A DNA stretch of 64,000 bases from contig JAJEKB010020718.1 in assembly GCA_022393335.1 (NCBI GenBank), positions 1-64,000 of the forward strand. The letters run 5' to 3'. The notes below the pieces were generated by a model. It searched no databases, had not been told where the DNA came from, and was given only the letters and a program-made list of their open reading frames with translations. Below are positions 34,743 to 47,064 of this stretch, piece by piece. Position 1 is the first letter of the stretch. Every line of letters starts with the position of its first letter. Origin of the DNA: Macrotrachela quadricornifera. Its lineage: Eukaryota > Rotifera > Eurotatoria > Philodinida > Philodinidae. A program made the translations under genes and the position numbers.

Positions 34743-35694
34743 ATCTGAAATAAAATTCCTATTTAACCGTCCAAAATGAAGTACATTTTTTGAAAGAAAT
34801 TCACTTTATTACTGATAATGATATCACTCTCTCGGTTATATCTCTTCATTTGCACTTTCTATTTATTCTGTTCTGTGCTCAACTATTTTTATTATAGTTG
34901 AACGGAGATGCCGAGTATTCTATAGACTTCGTTTCCAGGGGTGGTGAAGAAGCTATCCCTCCAGTTATTGTCACACTAATGATGTTTTATTTTTTATATA
35001 AAACGCACTTTTCAACAGATATTATGGTGGATATATATTTGTCCTTATCTTGAAATTATTTTCATAAATGAAAAAAGATACATTGTCCTCAAAGTTTTGG
35101 TAGAAATATTGATTTATGAAAGATTTTTTATTTTTCAAAATTTCGTTCACATATATTTTTCTTCGAAATAAATTTAACCTCTATTTACAGATTTCAAAGT
35201 TTCTGTGTAATAGCTATGCGAAATTGTTCTGAAAAAGACAAATGAACGGTGCTGTTTATTTGAATAAAAAAGATTAGTATCCGTGGAGAAACATAATTAA
35301 GTGAGAAAATAATTGAGAGAAGTTTTTTCCTGGATCATCGGTGAGAATTTATTAAATCGTTCAGTAATTATGTGGAATGACTTAGATAAAAAGTATATTT
35401 TTATAGAGAAAACTAAATGCCTTATTCAGTCACATAAAAAAATGTTGCATCACATTAGTTATAGATCTGCCTAGACACGTTACAACACTTAACATAGTAT
35501 TTGTATGTAAAAATTGTGCAAATATTTTTTGAACGAAATGACGACAGGCTTTCTTCCATCATCGAACAATGTTCCATTAGTATGGATCAAAAGTTGAATC
35601 CTTATTTCTTTTGATTGATGGAGTTGTATGTATTCCCTGTTATTTATTTGTAACCGATCATATTTTATTCGATAAAACTGCAAGACAATCACTG
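34743..35694. other. No gene seen
   Basis: AT-rich DNA with one 67-codon minus frame (35489-35692) of no recognised type. Confidence 0.45.
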
Positions 35695-36470
35695 CATAAT
35701 TCCCTCGACTAAAGGGAGGGTCATATAAAAAAAACTAAAATGCGTTTGTTTGTCGGGGTCAAAAAAAACATGGTATTAAATCTTCTATGTATGCACCCAC
35801 CGAGTCCTCAAGGGCTACTATATGAGGGTACCCATAGGTTTTCACCAAAGGTTTTCGTGGTCGAAAAATCGATTGGTACTATCAGTTTTTCAGAATTTTC
35901 AAATATTTTTTTCGACTAAAAAAGGCTTTTTTTAAGAAAACAATCATTTGTTATAAAGTTTGACCAAATGCTCTTGGAGTGAAAGAATCGATTGGTGCTA
36001 TCAGTTTTTCAAAGTTTCCAATTATTTCCTCGACTGGAGGGACGATTATATGTAAAAACACTAAAATGCATTTGCTTGTCGTGGATCAAAAAGGCATCCA
36101 GGTGAAAAGAACATGACCTCAAGCTTCCTATGTATGTACACATAAAGTACTTGAAGGCTATTACATGAAGCTATTCATAGGTCCTCATAGGTTAGTATAT
36201 GAGAACACCCAATGATCTGCAAGTGCTATGATATAGAGTACCGACATCTCCGTAGAGGCTATTCTATGCTGATTTCTATAGGTCACTGTCGAGTATTATA
36301 TTGCGGAAGGCATATGCCGTCATAGGATCTTATATAAGAGCACTTATAGGTCTTGAAGTCGTATTCTCTGGAATGAGCGGCAGATCTTATGAAAAAAACT
36401 AAAATGAGTTGGTGGCTGGGTTGCTACCGAGCTCGAAAACCATCAGGGTGAAAGAGTATATGGCTAAAAT
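35695..36470. repeat. Diverged tandem repeat, ~330 bp unit, with shorter internal repeats
   Basis: Three copies of a block with cctcgact-a-aggga...aaaaaaactaaaatg begin near 35700, 36036 and 36370. After each comes a word like tttgtcg-ggtcaaaaa. A second internal repeat, atcgattggtactatcag, occurs at about 35868 and, with a one-base change, at 35990. No protein-like frame is present. It could be a satellite or a nested non-coding element. Confidence 0.6.
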
Positions 36471-36712
36471 CAATACTCAAGTCTCTTCGGTATCGAGCTT
36501 TCAATGGATGAGACTCTTCCATGAACTGTTTAGCTAGTCACAGGTTTTTATCCACCGCTTAAACTTAGTGCCGCCTTGGGTCTCTAAAGCATCTAGAGCA
36601 ACGCCGTTGACCATCATGGTATTTTGATCGGTGGGGTGAGTCAGTGCTGTTTGTCGATGGGTCCGGTAGGTAACCTCTGTTAGCTCTTAAAATAGTGTGG
36701 GGACAATATAGT

Positions 36713-37270
36713 TATGATACCTCATAAGAAATAATATTATTCCAGGGAGGAGTATATAATGAATTTTATACCAAATGAAAGCTCGTCAAAAATAGGATTC
36801 ATTGGTACTAAACAGAAAGGGCTTTGCGAACTTTCTAACATCGAACTTAAGAAATTTCATACATTTTTGGCATAGAAAACTAATATGTCAGTAATTCAAG
36901 AAAAGAGTAAAATTTTTCTTCTTAAATATTTTTACATGATTCAATAGAGCTGATCGAACTCTACAAAACCGTATATATTGAAGTTTTTTTCACCCATTTT
37001 TAAACATAATACAGTTTTGTAGAGCTCGATGAGTTTTATCGAATCATATAAAAATATTTAAGAAGAAAAATTTTACTCTTTTCTTGAATTACTGACATAT
37101 TAGTTTTCTATGCTAAAAATGTATGAAATTTCTTAAGTTCGATGTTAGAAAGTTCACAAAGACCTTTCTATTTAGTACCAATGAATCCTATTTTTGACGA
37201 GCTTTCATCTGGTATAAAATTCATTATATACTCCTCCCTGGAATAATATTATTTCTTATGGGGTATCATA
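36713..37270. mobile_element. Foldback element, ~260 bp arms
   Basis: The left arm (36713-36977) and right arm (37005-37270) are reverse complements with very few mismatches around a loop of about 27 bases. Both arms contain attccagggaggagtatata and gacgagctttcat-type blocks. Its arms are colinear with, though diverged from, the element at 47619-48574. A TTAA with AGGG tip (37311-37318) lies just outside on the right and a TTAA at 36687-36690 outside on the left, so a larger TTAA-type element may enclose it. Confidence 0.85.
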
Positions 37271-37892
37271 TGATGCACTACGCCCGTATATATATGTTGC
37301 CGACAATTAAAGGGTTAAATATATAATCAAGGTTCGGCATGACAGTACCTGTGCAGAATCGTAGTTTTAGTTTCCGATCTAGGTTTAGTACGAAACTCAT
37401 TGTACGAAATCTTGACTGGACTTGTTCAGAAAGGGTTTCATACTTAACCTTTTTTGTACAGGATCAAAAACATGGTTCCGAAGTTGTAACTAACTTAAGA
37501 TCCTTTTTTAGTTTCGTAAAATATCTTTGTTTTTCAAAGTGAATGCTTTTCTACTCCGCTTCTAACACTTCATTCTCATTTACCACAATGGAATTTCATT
37601 TACAACTATCTCCTAATGTTCTCATCGGGTGTCTTAAGATCCAACAGCAACAATTCTTATTCAATCAAATGACAAATTATCTCACGTCATTGGTAATCCG
37701 TAACATGTTGATATTCTCCTTACACAGCTATTTTGCTTTCTTTTTATGCAAAACAAAGTGAAAGTCTATGATGCACATACGTCTTTATATGCGCCATCAG
37801 CAAACAAAGTATTTTCTGTAATCGCGCGCACGTAGAAACATTCATAAAAATATGTCTTTGAGTCAATATTTCGAGAGATTGATTTTCAATAA
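37271..37892. other. No gene seen
   Basis: Flank between the foldback element and the NHL gene. The 67- and 72-codon plus frames at 37339 and 37543 are unassigned. Confidence 0.4.
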
Positions 37893-38867
37893 CTATGACG
37901 ACGAACCTCGATCGATATTGAATCGTTGTACTCGATGGTTGAATTGCTCAGCAACATAGATATTGCCATGTCGGTCGAATGACAAACCCCATGGATAGTC
38001 GAGCTGATTTGCTTGTCTTCCTTTACCATTTCCACCCGCAAGGATACTTCCCTGAGTGGCTTCTTTGGTCCAACGCATGATTCGATCATTCCCCCAGTCT
38101 GCCACATAGATAGTATCCAACTGATCAACGACTATTCCTTGAGGAGTCCATAGTTGTGTTAGAGCATTTCCTTTGCCTCGACCACCAGCTACGACAATGC
38201 CTTCTTTGGCACTCTTGATCCACTTCATTACGCGATGATTATGTTCGTCCGACACGTACACTGACTGATCTCGATCAACGAAGATATTGTAAGGGCCACT
38301 GAATTGATCAAGACGATCACTTTCTCCATTGCCACCTGCCACTACCACTCCTTCCGTGTCTCCTACTTACCATCTTCTAACCTCAGAGTTTTCGCGATCA
38401 GAGATGTAGAGAAATCCATTGTTATCCATCGTTATGCCTTGGCAGTTGATATTCGAGATGATTGTTTCTCCACTTGTGCCACCGCGACAAGGCCATCTCA
38501 CCACTCGTTTATTACTATTATCGCAGATAATGAGACTATCTGTCGCTTTGTCGACAATCACATCTGTTGGGAAACACAATTGATCAGCTTGTTTTCCTTC
38601 TCCATTTCCTCCAGCACTCACTTCGCCACTCATCGCACCATGTTGCCACTTCATGATACGATGATTCCCGTGGTCAACGACATAAACAGTTTGATCGTCA
38701 TCGACGAACAAACGGAGTGTGCGAGATAACTGATTGAATTTCTCACCATCTCCATTTCCTCCAGCTACTGTCACGCCATTCTGTTCCCAAGTGGCATTGT
38801 GAGGAATGTTCGCGGAACGTAATGGTGGTGCTGAAAAGAAATAAAGATTTGTGAGATATACCACCAT
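37893..38867 (-). pseudogene. NHL-repeat (six-bladed propeller) gene with one in-frame stop
   Basis: Reading down from 38867, six NHL repeats are visible: FVDDDQTVYVVDHGNHRIMKW, VIVDKATDSLIICDNSNKRV, ITMDNNGFLYISDRENSEVR, IFVDRDQSVYVSDEHNHRVM, IVVDQLDTIYVADWGNDRIM and LSFDRHGNIYVAEQFNHRVQ (some shortened). VAGGNG linkers separate them. The frame is continuous except for one TAA at 38367-38369 (...EVRRW-stop-VGDTEG). The stop lies inside a perfect donor-like GGTAAGTAG, but no acceptor restores frame nearby. The 5' boundary is uncertain: ATG at 38867, or a splice acceptor (atttcttttcag) at about 38832. NHL propellers usually mediate protein or sugar binding; this family is large in bdelloids. 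It is probably a recent pseudogene. Confidence 0.75.
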
Positions 38868-41330
38868 TTTCGAAATTGAAAATTGAACGAAATTAGGCGA
38901 CGTCGTGGAATTTTAGATCTAACCTCAAAGAACAGACGACGTTTTCAATCCTACTCTCGAGTGAGATCGCTGAAAATGAATAAAATGATAATGTTGAAAA
39001 AAGTTCTAAAAACTAAAATCTTGAAAGAAAAAGGTAGAATTTTACTAGACTATAGCATTTTCCAAAAAGCGCTGTATATGTTTTTAACTCACCGTCATCG
39101 ATGTATTTCAAGGCCATTCTCTACAGATTCAAATGAATCACAGTCAAGATTGGAATAAATTCTGCAAGAAAAGAAACAAGATTGATTAGTTCATTGAACC
39201 AAGCGTCATCCACTGAATAAATGTAACTTCTTTAAAAATACTGGCTTCTATCTTTTTCGATCACTATCGGTGCAAAGGCAAAAAAAATATGTGTGTCTTG
39301 ACACTTATAGAGCTTAGCTTATCAAATTGATGCAGTACCAATTTTGAATACGATGCGGATATTTAGAAAGAAACAACTAATTAGGGCCAATATATTACAA
39401 ATCGAAAGTGGTATTTGTCGGGTATTACAAGTAAATAGATACTCCATGAAATGCAATGCCTAATATTGAACATAATTAAAATGCTAGAACGTGAGAATAC
39501 ATCCTATTCGGCGATGTAGAACATTACCGGAACCAGCTCTGCCTCCGAATCGTAGAGGACCGATTCTGAGGCGGAATTGGTTCTGGCAATGTTCAACATT
39601 GCAGAATAGAATGACTGCTCTAGAACGTGCTTTCAAATGAGCTCGAACGAAAGCAACTACTCTCTGAAAAAAGAGGATTTCATAGTGAATCTTTTCTCAG
39701 TACTATTATTAGAATCTTTTGAAGTTCAAGCCAAAACCTCTTAGACCTTTAAAGGTTCAAGATCTTCGCCTAAACATTTTATGGTTCATAAAAAGGTAGG
39801 CTGCGTGTAGTGCAAAATTTCTATAATATTTTTTTCAATTTTTTTGAATGGTTGGATGGAACATCTTGAGTTATCTAGGAAAAAATGTCTCCACAATTTT
39901 CAAAAAACCTCGAGTTTTACTTTTGATCACAAAAAATACAAATTTTCATACGTATATTGATACAATTTTTCGTCGTTGTGCGCACCTCTTTACATACTCT
40001 TTTGTGTAACAAATGAGAAAATAATATTCGTATTTTTAGGATGCATTTATTCTCTTTGAATGAAATATAATTTGTCCACAAATTATAGTCTTTAACACAT
40101 CACCAAGAATGTATACATTCGAAAAAAAAGTATTGAATTAATGTTTACCTTTGGTTTTCTCGTGTTCTCGTATGCTTAGAGACGTGATTTATTTCGCTAT
40201 TTATACCTTATTCTGTTTCTTTACTCCAGGTGAATAGCTCGTTCGCAATACTTGCATGTTATTTCATCAACACTTTATATATGTGACTATGTATATGATT
40301 TTTTTTTCTTGTTGCTATGCATTGCTCTCTATTATTGACAATGCAAAAGAATGTCAATAGATCTTCTGAAATGAAATCAACAAATAGTCAGAATGGTCTC
40401 CTGTCATTATATCATAAGCTTTAAAAACTTCAGGCAGTATGGAGATAATCACACTGATCATAAAACAGGCTCTGCGAAGTTATGAATTTATTCAATAAAA
40501 AGAAGTTTAGAGAAGTTAAAATGCTATTTATAATTGTGAAATTAAAATATAGACTATCTAGCATAGTTTTCGATGGTGAATACGAATATGGTATTATTAA
40601 CTTGACGTTGGTTCATCTGAATAGTGAAAATCCTAAGTTACGAACTTTCTGTATTGATGACTTTGTATGTTGACGACCTTATCAATAGTTTTATTGTACT
40701 ATCTTTTTAAGATATTTTGACATGAGTCGATGCAATTTGACATGGACTTTTGCAGAATTGATCTCAGATTTTTGGTATAGGCTTGCTTTCATAGACTTTT
40801 GCTCAAAATACTGAAAACACTTTATAAGCTAGTAGAAAATCAGTTTTTTTTGTAGTTTTGCAGAGAAGTTTTCGAGATGTTTCTTAGCTTAAGCACTAGA
40901 ATTATTGTTAAGAGAATTATACAACACAACAAATCCCAAAAAATGAACTAAAACATCGAATCATCGTGACCTATCATGAATGTAATAATGTTAGTAAAAA
41001 GATTATCATGCTAAAGCGCAATACATGTTCGAATATAATGATTGAATTACTATTTTTCATTAATCCATGGCTTTTAGACAATTTCAAAAATGAATTCATC
41101 TTATTTCCATCGAAGAACAAATGAAATCTTTGGTCTTCTACACAATACTTAATTCAGATTTAATGCCAATCTTCTATTGAATGAACTTATCCTGGATAAT
41201 TTCATACAAACCTGGAGAAAGCCACTTTTTTCTCGCGAAAAGACAACAATCATTGTCATCATCACAAAACAAAGTTTATCATTCTAATACAAATGTTCTT
41301 CTATCCTGATTGGCTGATATGTGTTAAAGT
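38868..41330. other. No confident gene; possible upstream NHL exon near 39170-39095
   Basis: On minus, tttcttgcag at about 39160 is followed by a short frame (YSNLDCDSFESVENGLEIHR) and a good donor (gtgagt, about 39088), but a TGA lies just before the donor. It may be a decayed first exon of the NHL gene. The rest is AT-rich, except for the hairpin at 39501-39612. Confidence 0.35.
39501..39612. repeat. GC-richer hairpin, ~50 bp arms
   Basis: atcctattcggcgatgtaga onward pairs with the sequence ending gcagaatagaat. The arms include ggaaccagctctgcctccga and its complement tcggaggc-type partner with a few mismatches, around a loop of about 10 bases. A gctagaacgtg/ctagaacgtg word lies on both sides. 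It is one of the most stable-looking hairpins in the window. Confidence 0.75.
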
Positions 41331-41522
41331 ATGCCTTTTCTGCTTTTACTTTTACTCTGTCTTTCATTCATCCAATGTCACAACCAAATGAATGTAAATC
41401 TATGCACCTTTCTCTTTTATTTTGCTTATTCATCACCAAAGAGCCTGACATTAAAAGAACACCCCGCTGCTATTAATGAAAGTAAAAGAACATTCTCTGT
41501 TTTACCTTCAGATATTATTTAG
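41331..41522 (+). CDS. Small ORF with signal peptide, unrecognised
   Basis: The frame starts MPFLLLLLLCLSFIQCHNQ, a textbook signal peptide. A donor-like AATGTAAATC follows after residue 21, so the ATG may head a spliced gene. Unspliced, it reads on to 63 residues ending KRTFSVLPSDII. No family is recognised. The upstream region has no obvious promoter. It could be a genuine small secreted protein or chance. Confidence 0.25.
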   Translation: MPFLLLLLLCLSFIQCHNQMNVNLCTFLFYFAYSSPKSLTLKEHPAAINESKRTFSVLPSDII

Positions 41523-42687
41523 TCAACAAACATGAATCATTGCCAAGGGGGTAAATGCGGTTCCTGGTGATTCCTAGGAACCGTCAGAAACTATAAGGAT
41601 CCAATAATATTCAGTATAATCTATTAAAATTCTCTAACGATAATTAATATAGATTCTATTCTAAACAATCCACAAATACAAGAGACATTAGTCAGATTCA
41701 TATTACATAAATTTATGAACAAAACATACACTAGAAAAATTATTGTGGTCATTTTATAATGCATTTTTAATTCTGATTTAGTGATCTTATATTTTCTAAC
41801 ACCTGACTATTAAGAAAAGACATCATGGCTTCTCAGCATGTAGGTAAGAAACTAGTGACACATTCACTTGCGCATATTGTTTTATCACCGTTCATAAACA
41901 ACAGTAGTTTTAGAAAACTCCACAAGGTCCATATAGTACCGATGGAAAAAAAAGTCGACAAAAAGTTGATTAAAGTCGATGATTATTTAAAAAGCCACAA
42001 AAAAAATCAATTAAAAATCAGATGAACTAAAACTGGTTTCGAATTTAATCAATTAAAATCGATTATTGAGCGAAAATCTCAAGAAATCGATTAGGAATAA
42101 AATCTGTTGAAATTGATTTCAAAAATAACCAATTTTAATCGATTATTTGGTTGGTAATCATTTTTAATCTTCGTAATCAAAACATGTGCTTTTCCAGAGT
42201 TTTATTCTAGCAATCGTAGTTAGTAACAGGTTTCTCAGATTCTTGCGCCAACAAATGGTAGATACAACATCAGACTAACCTTTGACTAACCTGCCACAGT
42301 TTTGAGGTGACTGCAGTTGGCACGTACTCATTTGTCGATTATTACGATCAAAATAGATTAAATATTTAAAAAAATCCATTAAAATCGATTTTTTTGAGAT
42401 TAAAAGTCTGATTAAGATCTAGTGGTAATCGTGACATAATTATCGCTTTTTAATTAGGAAAAAAACGATTATAATCAGGTTTCTTCTTGCTTTTTTTTAC
42501 ATGGCTAGAGACGGGTATAATACAATGAAAGGCTATTTTAAGCTTATGCCATAATGATTTTTGTCTATAGACTGACTAGTTCTTAGTATTCAGTTAGAGT
42601 TTTGTAGTAGTCCGAACAATGAACTGTATCTTGAAGCAACTCGTTTAGAAATAGGTGGTATTTTATTTAATACGGCTTATTCGAATA
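41523..42687. other. No gene seen; AATCGATT-rich stretch
   Basis: From about 42030 to 42170 and 42350 to 42480 the words aatcgatta, aaatcgatt and taatca recur in a degenerate way with no fixed period, probably decayed repeat DNA. Confidence 0.45.
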
Positions 42688-43262
42688 CAGGGTAGGCCAA
42701 AGATAATCTGCTATAAGAAATTTAAATATCTTCACCAAACATCGACCGAATGAGGTGAAATTTTTACTAGTGATAGAGGCTTACTTAAATTTTTTTTCGT
42801 ACGAAATAAATCGACAAATCAGTGTTTCCATCTAGTAAGGTCGATATCAATAAGGATTTTTTACTTGTTACGAACTCTACAAAACTTGGTAAAAAAAACT
42901 TCCATTGTCACTAGATTTGAGTTCAATAAAATAAACATAATAATGGAGTTTGAGGATTTTTCGTATCATAGAACAAAGAAAATCTGAAAATTTGATTAGC
43001 ATTTCTGTTTTGTTGAGCAAAAACGCTTACAATGGAAATATATTCCATGAAGTTTTGTATAGTTCGTAACAAGTAAATAATCCTTATTGACATCGATCTT
43101 ACCAGATAGGAACACTAATCGGTCGATTCGTTCCGTACAGAGAAATTTTTAGTAAGCCTCTATCACTAGTAAAAATTTCAGCTTGTTCGAACGACATTTG
43201 GTGGAGATATTTAAATTTCTTATCGTCTTGTTATAGTCCACACTAAAAGTCTGGGACACTAA
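42688..43262. mobile_element. Foldback element, ~200 bp arms
   Basis: The left arm (about 42705-42905) pairs with the right arm (about 43040-43240). Shared blocks include aagaaatttaaatatctyca, ctagtgatagaggcttact and cttgttacgaactctacaaa. The left tip reads ACAGGGTAGGCCAAAG; the right tip is diverged. The loop of about 130 bases has no gene. Confidence 0.8.
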
Positions 43263-44475
43263 AGAATCGCTTCCCAAAACTTTCATATCTCATATGATTA
43301 AATTTTACACCTTTAGAGAATACAGTGATTCATTAAGCCTTCATATTATAACATAAAAACGCAAAACTTTTGTTTTTATATAACCAAAGTGAATTAAAGT
43401 TGCTGTTTTTTCGCTTTACGGAATATTTTGAATTTTAGTTAAGAGCAATACTATACGGGTTCTACACGATAGTTTGTAGAATCGTTATATTTTCCCTAAG
43501 TTTTGATGAAGAGGGATATTTGGCCAACGACCAGCCGTAAAAGTAATGTGACTGTGTTATCTTTATATGGCAATGGACTTTCATACAGTTTGTAGTGCAT
43601 AATGGTACATATAATGGCTAGGTAATAGCCGATTCTCCGACCCATAATGATTTTCTGTTCTTGAGTTATAAGACTCATAACAATGCGAGTTGCTGCTTGT
43701 CATAACTCGTCTCAAACTCAATATACAAAGGTTGGTTTGATGTCAAGATCAACATAACTCATATAATATATGTGGACGAAATTTCAGCCTTATATCTCGT
43801 GTAGTGACTAAAATATGCCCCGAGTGCTTTTAGCCCATGGCGCTGTCTCAGAATTTTTTGATGCTAGACAATTTCTATTCACTCTGTTTCATTACATTAA
43901 AATCAAACGCTTTACGTTCCTTTCTTATAATACGAAAGCTTAACCAATAGCTATATTCATCACACGTGTGATGTTTAATTCAAGTAAGATGTTGGGATTT
44001 TGGGAAATCGTTCTTCAGTATCCTAGAGTTAGTTATTTTTCGTGGACTGTAGTTAAAACCAAAATTTTAGTCCATGTTAGCTTATCCAAATGCAAATTCT
44101 AACTTACTAACGTGAGGTATATCTATAAGGTGCTTGATTTTTTAAGATTTTTTTTGTAAAAAAAATACCAACTTTTATGCACCACATGTGTCGCTTCGAA
44201 TATTTTACCATTATGTTCGATAACTCTGCAGTTTTTAGCAGTTTCGTAAAAGGCGCGAATATTTAATTGTGAGGATTTAGTTTTTAAGGAGGAAAATCAT
44301 GAGAAAAGACGACAGTAGAAACGGTTACAAAAAAATAATTTCTTGACGGCACAAGCCCTAAAAACACACTTGAGCAAGTTACAAACGAGATAAATTAAAT
44401 GACAATACTGTCTTACAGATATTTATAGTCATTCGCTAAGATTTATTACATTTCACATAGATTAATCAGGAGCCA
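43263..44475. other. No gene seen
   Basis: AT-rich DNA. The 60-codon minus frame at 43496-43678 is unassigned. Confidence 0.45.
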
Positions 44476-44830
44476 TCAGGATCTTTCAGGAGCCACAGAA
44501 TCCAAGGATCCAGGAACTGCTTTTCCTCCCTTGATCATTGCCTTTCTTGTCAAAGGATACTTATAATCTATGCGAACGTCACAAGCACCTATTTCAAATA
44601 TACATTGGAAGACTTCTGCTTCATACACGTCCATCAATTTTATTGCACAAAACAACCACGCACATACGATGATAAGCTGTTCTTTGACACTATTCGATGC
44701 CACTTTTAAGCTAATTTTCTTTTTCCAGCTTGAACGTATTTGAGATAAGCTGACAAAAGTCCATCAACATCAACTGGATCACTCGATTTATATTCACTAA
44801 GCTCAGAGAATTGCAATCCATCTGTTGGTA
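44476..44830 (-). CDS. Coding-like remnant, unrecognised protein
   Basis: The minus strand has a protein-like frame from 44703 to 44476 with EAEVFQCIFEIGACDVRIDY and KYPLTRKAMIKGGKAVPG. Immediately upstream another open stretch (about 44830-44710) reads DGLQFSELSEYKSSDPVDVD, then LLSAYLKYVQAGKRKLA, and ends in a stop. The two could be exons of one gene or a frameshifted fragment. I do not recognise the family, and no start was identified. Confidence 0.3.
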
Positions 44831-47064
44831 TGCAATCTATATGTCTTCTGATATATTTTCATGTCAAATGCATCCTCAAATTCGGTAAAAATGCTTGAAA
44901 CAGTTAAAAAAACCTGAAATGATCTACTAGCATTCGATTGAATAGTAGAAATAGCGAAAAAGCGTCACTTTCAAATATCTATGTCGTTTACTGTAAACAT
45001 CCACGATAAATTATGTCGTCTCTTACAATATTAAATATATTAATCCATGTCAGTTGTATTATCGGAAACAAAAATAAAATTTTACGTCGGACAAAAAGGC
45101 TGCTTTTTTGTATCTCTAGTTCTAATGTGTATATATATATATAAAAAGCTGATCACACCATTAAGAGTCAGAGTCATTGATGTAGATTTTATATGTTCGA
45201 CACATTATAGGGTGTTGCGCACAGCAGCCATGACGGATTTCGATCTCGCTACGGATCTCATCCGATGGCAAAATACTCTTAGGTTTAATTTAATTTAAAA
45301 ATTAAATTAAATTAAATAAAGAATAATTAACTTTTTTTACGAAATTCGATATAAAAACATTTTCTACTGATTGGTAGTTTCAGTTTGTTTGTGTAGGTTA
45401 GTGGTCGCATTGGTTAGAGAAATATATCTGGATCATTGAGGAATATGTTATTAGGACAGGAGTTCATACATATTCAGCTGGGTCATTTATATTGTATCAT
45501 GCTCCTACCTCTGTAGATTGTATTGAATTGGTTAGTAAACAATTTAATTGAGATTGTAAGGTAATATGAAGTTGTGGATTTGATGTTTTAGTGAGATTAT
45601 TTACTGAATATGTTATGTCAGTGGAGACATCTCCTGACATAAGAAGGATATATCCATCTGTAATATGAGAGTGGAACCAAAATGACTGGAGAGAGAGATA
45701 AGAACATCGTCATCATTGTTTTGTATTGTTTTTTTGGATCATTGAAATAAACGGGGGAGAAAGAACATAACAAAATGTTAGTTTTTGTTGTACGATTGAT
45801 GTGTAGGAAGACGTTTGAATGGGTTTTACGAATAAAATATTCGATGCATGTCTGGTAATAGTGATTATGTTGGTGAAGCTGGAATATTGAAATAAATGAA
45901 CTTAGACGATGAGACAATGCGGCTAAATGAATTGCAGTCTAAGGAAATGTTGAGTGAGATAGTTATTTTCAACATACTGAAGAAAATCATTCAGAGAAAT
46001 ATTATTTATAATAATAAAGTTTTGGCTATGTAAGTTAAAGTAGATTTACTTCGTAATAAGTTGCTCACTTGTTTGTTTATAAGAGGAGTAGTCGTAGAAT
46101 AAAATGAAATATAATGAAGATAATGGTATATATGTATATATACGATTTTAGTTTAAGATAAGAGATGAGACATGAAACCATTTGCGGGGTTTATCTATTG
46201 TATTCCTGAATATTTTCAAATGATAAAGATATTCACCTACAGTAAAATAGTTTTGAAAGCGCGTGAAAGAATGCAAATGGGCAAATGTTCAGATGATATG
46301 CTCAAATATTTGCTATCTCTGATAGGCATTCAGAAAAATTTTAGTTATCTTTATGATGTGCAGGAATGTTATTGTTCTTTCTGATAAAAAATGATGAAGA
46401 AAAAGATAGAGATAAGTTGATTTCACAAGTACAAAGATAGAAATCTTACGTATAAAGATTTATTTTGAAGAGTTGCATGTTTATTAGTATTTATCGATTA
46501 TTGAGTTTCAAAGTTCGTTAAGATTCCATTCAGATAAGATTGAAATCACAATTGAAACCAATATTATTAAATGTTTTTGTTGTGGTTATAGTTATAATTG
46601 ACCGAGAGGATTGTAGTAATAGAATGGTTATTGGAAGGTTAAGTATCGTAACATGTTTTTAACTTCAGTTATAAATTTGTTGAATCTTTTAGAGTCTTCT
46701 AGAATTGATTAATACCATGTATGGTTGGTAAATAAGTGTTGTATTTAGAATAATAGGCAGTATAAATATTTTATATTGATGAAGAAAACAAAAAGCTGAA
46801 GTGAATTCTAAATAGATAAATACGATTTACTCCGATTCGATTGAAAAATTGCGGCTATTCATAAGTAAAAGGCATAGAAAACACAAAACAAAAAAAAAAC
46901 ATGCTCATAAATGAAGTTATTGAAACAATGGATTAGTAGATAAAATAATTGTTTATAATTGTTGCTTGTAGATGCTTGTGAATTTATCTTAAATGTTTTA
47001 AGTTCGAAGTTCTTTTTATTTTTCTACGACGTTTTAATCAAGAAAAATTGCAAATATATGTTCA
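44831..47064. other. No gene seen
   Basis: AT-rich DNA including a short palindrome of TTTAATTTAA type at about 45283-45320. The frames at 45047, 45618 and 46172 have no recognised motif. Confidence 0.45.

Noticed and set aside
38304..38729. 141-codon plus-strand frame opposite the NHL gene
   Set aside because: It is the antisense shadow of the NHL repeats, whose conserved pattern is on the minus strand.
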